From NCBI GenBank assembly GCA_002104905.1, contig MCFE01000341.1:1-64000 (forward strand): a DNA stretch of 64,000 nt, given 5' to 3'. Numbering within the stretch: position 1 is the stretch's first letter; every line of letters starts with the position of its first letter. This document shows positions 61,495 through 64,000 of this stretch, piece after piece. The notes beneath the pieces are model-generated. The model searched no databases and was not told where the DNA came from. It saw nothing but the letters and a program-made list of their open reading frames with translations. The translations under genes and the position numbers were made by a program. This stretch comes from Basidiobolus meristosporus CBS 931.73. Taxonomy: Eukaryota > Basidiobolomycota > Basidiobolomycetes > Basidiobolales > Basidiobolaceae.

Positions 61495-62105
61495 TGATGC
61501 CAGCTTACCATGGGACTATCATGAGCTCAAGGCCAAGTATAATGTGCTTGACCTGCTCCATGAGCATTATCCTGAATTCAAACAAGCAAGTGGAATTTGG
61601 GTCATCATTGGTAGGCTCAGAAAGTATCTCAAGAGTGGCAGAAACTATCAAAGGCTGAAGAAAAGGGTGCCATGGCCAAAAAGGAGTGGCTTCATCAAGT
61701 GCCCATTGAAACCAAGCCTGAAAGCTCTAAGTAAGAGTCAAGAAAATGTCCGGTAGCTGGAAGAGTGCTTGCAAGAGACAAGCAGGCAGAAGCAGATGTA
61801 CTAGTGCAATATTTTGCAAACAAAAAGCATACTTTCATTTGAGAAGCACTCAGTCAAAGTATCATTGAAGGACCTACCAGTGATAAAGACCAGTGGCTTC
61901 ATCTAGAGCCTGTAACAACGGGGCTGAAAGCTTGAGGCCAGCAGCACAAAAACATCAGGGTGCAGGAAGAGTGCTGGTAAGAAATAAATAGGCAGAACTG
62001 GATGCAGCAGTACAGTATTTATCAAGGAGAAAACGTAACTCAATGCAAGAAGAACTCAGACAAAGTGGCAGTAACAGACCTGGCAGTAATAAAGGAAAAG
62101 GTAAA
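61495..62105 (+). pseudogene. Repeat family X fragment, central part
   Basis: Plus-strand copy starting at YHGTIMS/HEHYPEFKQASGIWV and covering two 206-bp repeats (61761 and 61967). The N-terminal coiled coil is absent. Confidence 0.6.
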
Positions 62106-63224
62106 TGGCAACTTGATCTGTTGTCATTGCCCTTGGCTGAGCTTGATGTGATGCAATCTGTTGACGCAACTTAGCTTGCTCTAATGGGCTTGTATTTGGT
62201 TGAGCAGATTGGCAAGTTTGAGAAGTTTTGCTCTGAACTACACATACTGACCTGGCATGTGTTAACCCAGTGCATGGTGCTCTTGTAAGGGGTACTGGGA
62301 TGGACTGGACTGACATGCAGCAACCTGTGGCATTTCAAGGGATGGTGAGGAATGCAATAAGGGGTACTGGCGCAATCTAGATGCAGTTACTGGCAGGCTG
62401 TTTTATCTCTCTTGAAGTTCACTTTCTGATTCCTGAATGCATTTGTACCCGCTGTCTAATACCTTGAAATTGTCGCCTTGATAAGTACCATGCATATTGC
62501 TCTTGGAAGCCACTTAACTCCACTACTATATCATGTAGTGTACTAGTCATTTGAGGCAATAACTGATTCAAAATCTTCTTGGTTCCCAATGTTGAGGCAC
62601 AAATGCACAAATCCAGCATGCACTGAGCAAATTGCACGCATGCACAGACATATCCAGTCTGTGCTGCGCAAATTGCATGTGGGATTGTTTGAGTGCAGCT
62701 TCCTCATCAAATCCCCTCACTCTCAGCTCAAACTTGATTTCAATACTTCTCTTGTATATATCTTCTACATGCATTTGCTGGCATCTTGTTGTAGAATGCA
62801 TGCCACAGCTTTCTACTCAAGTTTGTTCATATCTGTTGTTTGGATATTTATACAGTAGCATATTGGCATCAATCTGGACTTATATAAAATATATAAGAGA
62901 ACTAGTGTGATTGCTCAGATTCTGTATTTTACGCAAAATGCAACTTGTATTGCATGGACATGGATCAGATCATATCAGTTGCGGACTTCCTATTCAATTA
63001 TAGGCATATGAGTAAATCAACAATAAAATCATCAAGTAATTGTGTGCAAATGATTTTGAGTCATCATGATCAGATACATGGCATTTGATGGAAATTTGAT
63101 TATAATATACTGGAAGTCAGATAAATCAACCTGGTGGTGCCATATCAATTCAATTTGCATCTGCCCAATAACTCCCCAATCTTAACTGGCAGTTCCTAAA
63201 TATATATGCCTTCAGGACTTTTTA
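62106..63224. other. Stretch with nothing recognised
   Basis: About 1.1 kb. Short frames on both strands near 62420-62910 have no recognisable domain. The region is probably more decayed transposon sequence, by context only. Confidence 0.4.
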
Positions 63225-64000
63225 TTAGTCCTTGATATATATTGTTACTGGCTGAGTAATATAGTTGATCAAGTGAGAGTTCCCATCAGCTGTTGAAACT
63301 GAAGCTGAAATGATGAACTTTAAGTTGATATATGCTTTCATGGCAAATTGTTCTGACATGAATTGGTGTGATGCTTTGCAGTCAATCATGATCATAAAAG
63401 GTATTCTATTGAATATTTTATTTAAGTATGATTGCATCCCTGAGAATGATATCATTTGATATAAGTATTCTTCAGTCATATGGATGATGAGTTCTTAGTC
63501 TTTTTCAGGCTCCTCTTCCATGTTACTTTGCACAAGGGCTTTAGAGTGGCTAAAGGTTATTGTTGACCGGTGTCCATTTCTTCTTTCAGGCCTGTAATCT
63601 GAGATATATCCTAGCTGATGGCTATCAGAACAAGGTCCTTTCTTTTTGCACTCATCTGAGGTGAGATTTATCTGCATAGCACCTATTTTCATTGGCACTG
63701 TCTTGTATTGTATTCACTGATGCAATTTTAACCTCTCAGATCAGTTGTATGCGTTTTCCCACTCCAAATATAGCCACACCATAGGCAATGGCAATCTTGA
63801 TGGCTTCCTCAATAGTCTAAGGTATTCATTAGTTTATTTCCTTTCAAGTTCTTTCCTTCAACCCATCAATAAAGTATGAAACCTGATCAAGAAGATCCGT
63901 TTATTCAATTTGTTCAAGTAGATATTATACTCAGAGTAGTATTCTTGAACCATTCCTTTCTGTCTGAGTGCCTTCAGCTTCCTTCATTGTAGTGACTGCT
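63225..64000 (-). pseudogene. Ty3/gypsy gag-protease fragment, cut by right edge
   Basis: Minus strand reads in order: retrotransposon gag helices (LRQKGMVQEYYSEYNIYLNK at about 63900-63965), a decayed zinc knuckle (ECKKKGPCSDSHQLGYIS; about 63605-63660, metal ligands partly lost), and a protease-like segment with IDCKASHQFMSEQFA where DSGAS or DTGAT is expected (63225-63479). Catalytic Gly is lost, so it is inactive. It may be a different gypsy family from 54408-59695; overlap is absent, so this is not testable here. Confidence 0.65.

Overview
The window looks like nuclear DNA of a filamentous fungus. Genes carry short GT-AG introns (about 50-90 bp), histone H3 has the fungal form (SSAIG in the core, C-terminal GERS), and polyubiquitin has Gln28 in every repeat. 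I cannot assign a phylum from sequence alone. No rRNA, tRNA, CRISPR array or bacterial-type operon was seen.

The window has two contrasting halves. Positions 1 to about 27,340 form a compact, gene-dense island with GC-richer codons. In order: RAE1/GLE2 nuclear-pore WD40 protein (-, cut by the left edge), COG2 Golgi tether subunit (+), a secreted tyrosinase (+), a six-repeat polyubiquitin gene (-), UTP4 (-), an intronless histone H3 (+), a UTP16-like nucleolar protein (-), mitochondrial aconitase (-), a TBC Rab-GAP (-), a mitochondrial monothiol glutaredoxin of the GRX5 type (-), a LETM1/MDM38 inner-membrane protein (-), and an unrecognised 617-residue protein (+). Exon boundaries were worked out by hand from splice sites and reading phase. 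Most models close with intact phase. The 5' ends of RAE1 and the TBC gene remain open.

From about 28.3 kb to the right edge the DNA is AT-rich and almost entirely transposon-derived, with nested insertions that can be ordered by target-site duplications (TSDs). Three Ty1/copia elements lie on the minus strand. Element A (30938-35617) sits inside the 3' LTR of element B (30627-39988). Element D (40125-45221) sits inside an older plus-strand copia element (C2). A separate gag remnant (C1) carries a solo LTR inside another solo LTR. The copia primer-binding site matches the anticodon arm of initiator tRNA-Met rather than its 3' end, and its ATG is in frame with gag.

Three near-perfect fold-back elements of 731-734 bp (43769-44502, 45379-46112, 48643-49373) have 3-bp TSDs. 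They share their terminal sequence with a decayed PIF/Harbinger transposase element ending at 48470, which makes it the likely source of mobilisation. Further right are an unrecognised repeat family ('X') with 206-bp internal tandem repeats, a Ty3/gypsy element with 869-bp LTRs (about 54408-59695), and a decayed gypsy gag-protease fragment at the right edge.

Functionally the island is mostly housekeeping: mRNA export, Golgi trafficking, ubiquitin, pre-18S rRNA processing (two genes), chromatin and mitochondrial Fe-S/ion homeostasis. The tyrosinase is the only obviously secreted enzyme. The strongest unusual signals are the fold-back family with its transposase remnant, the half-tRNA primer site that doubles as gag start, and repeat family X.
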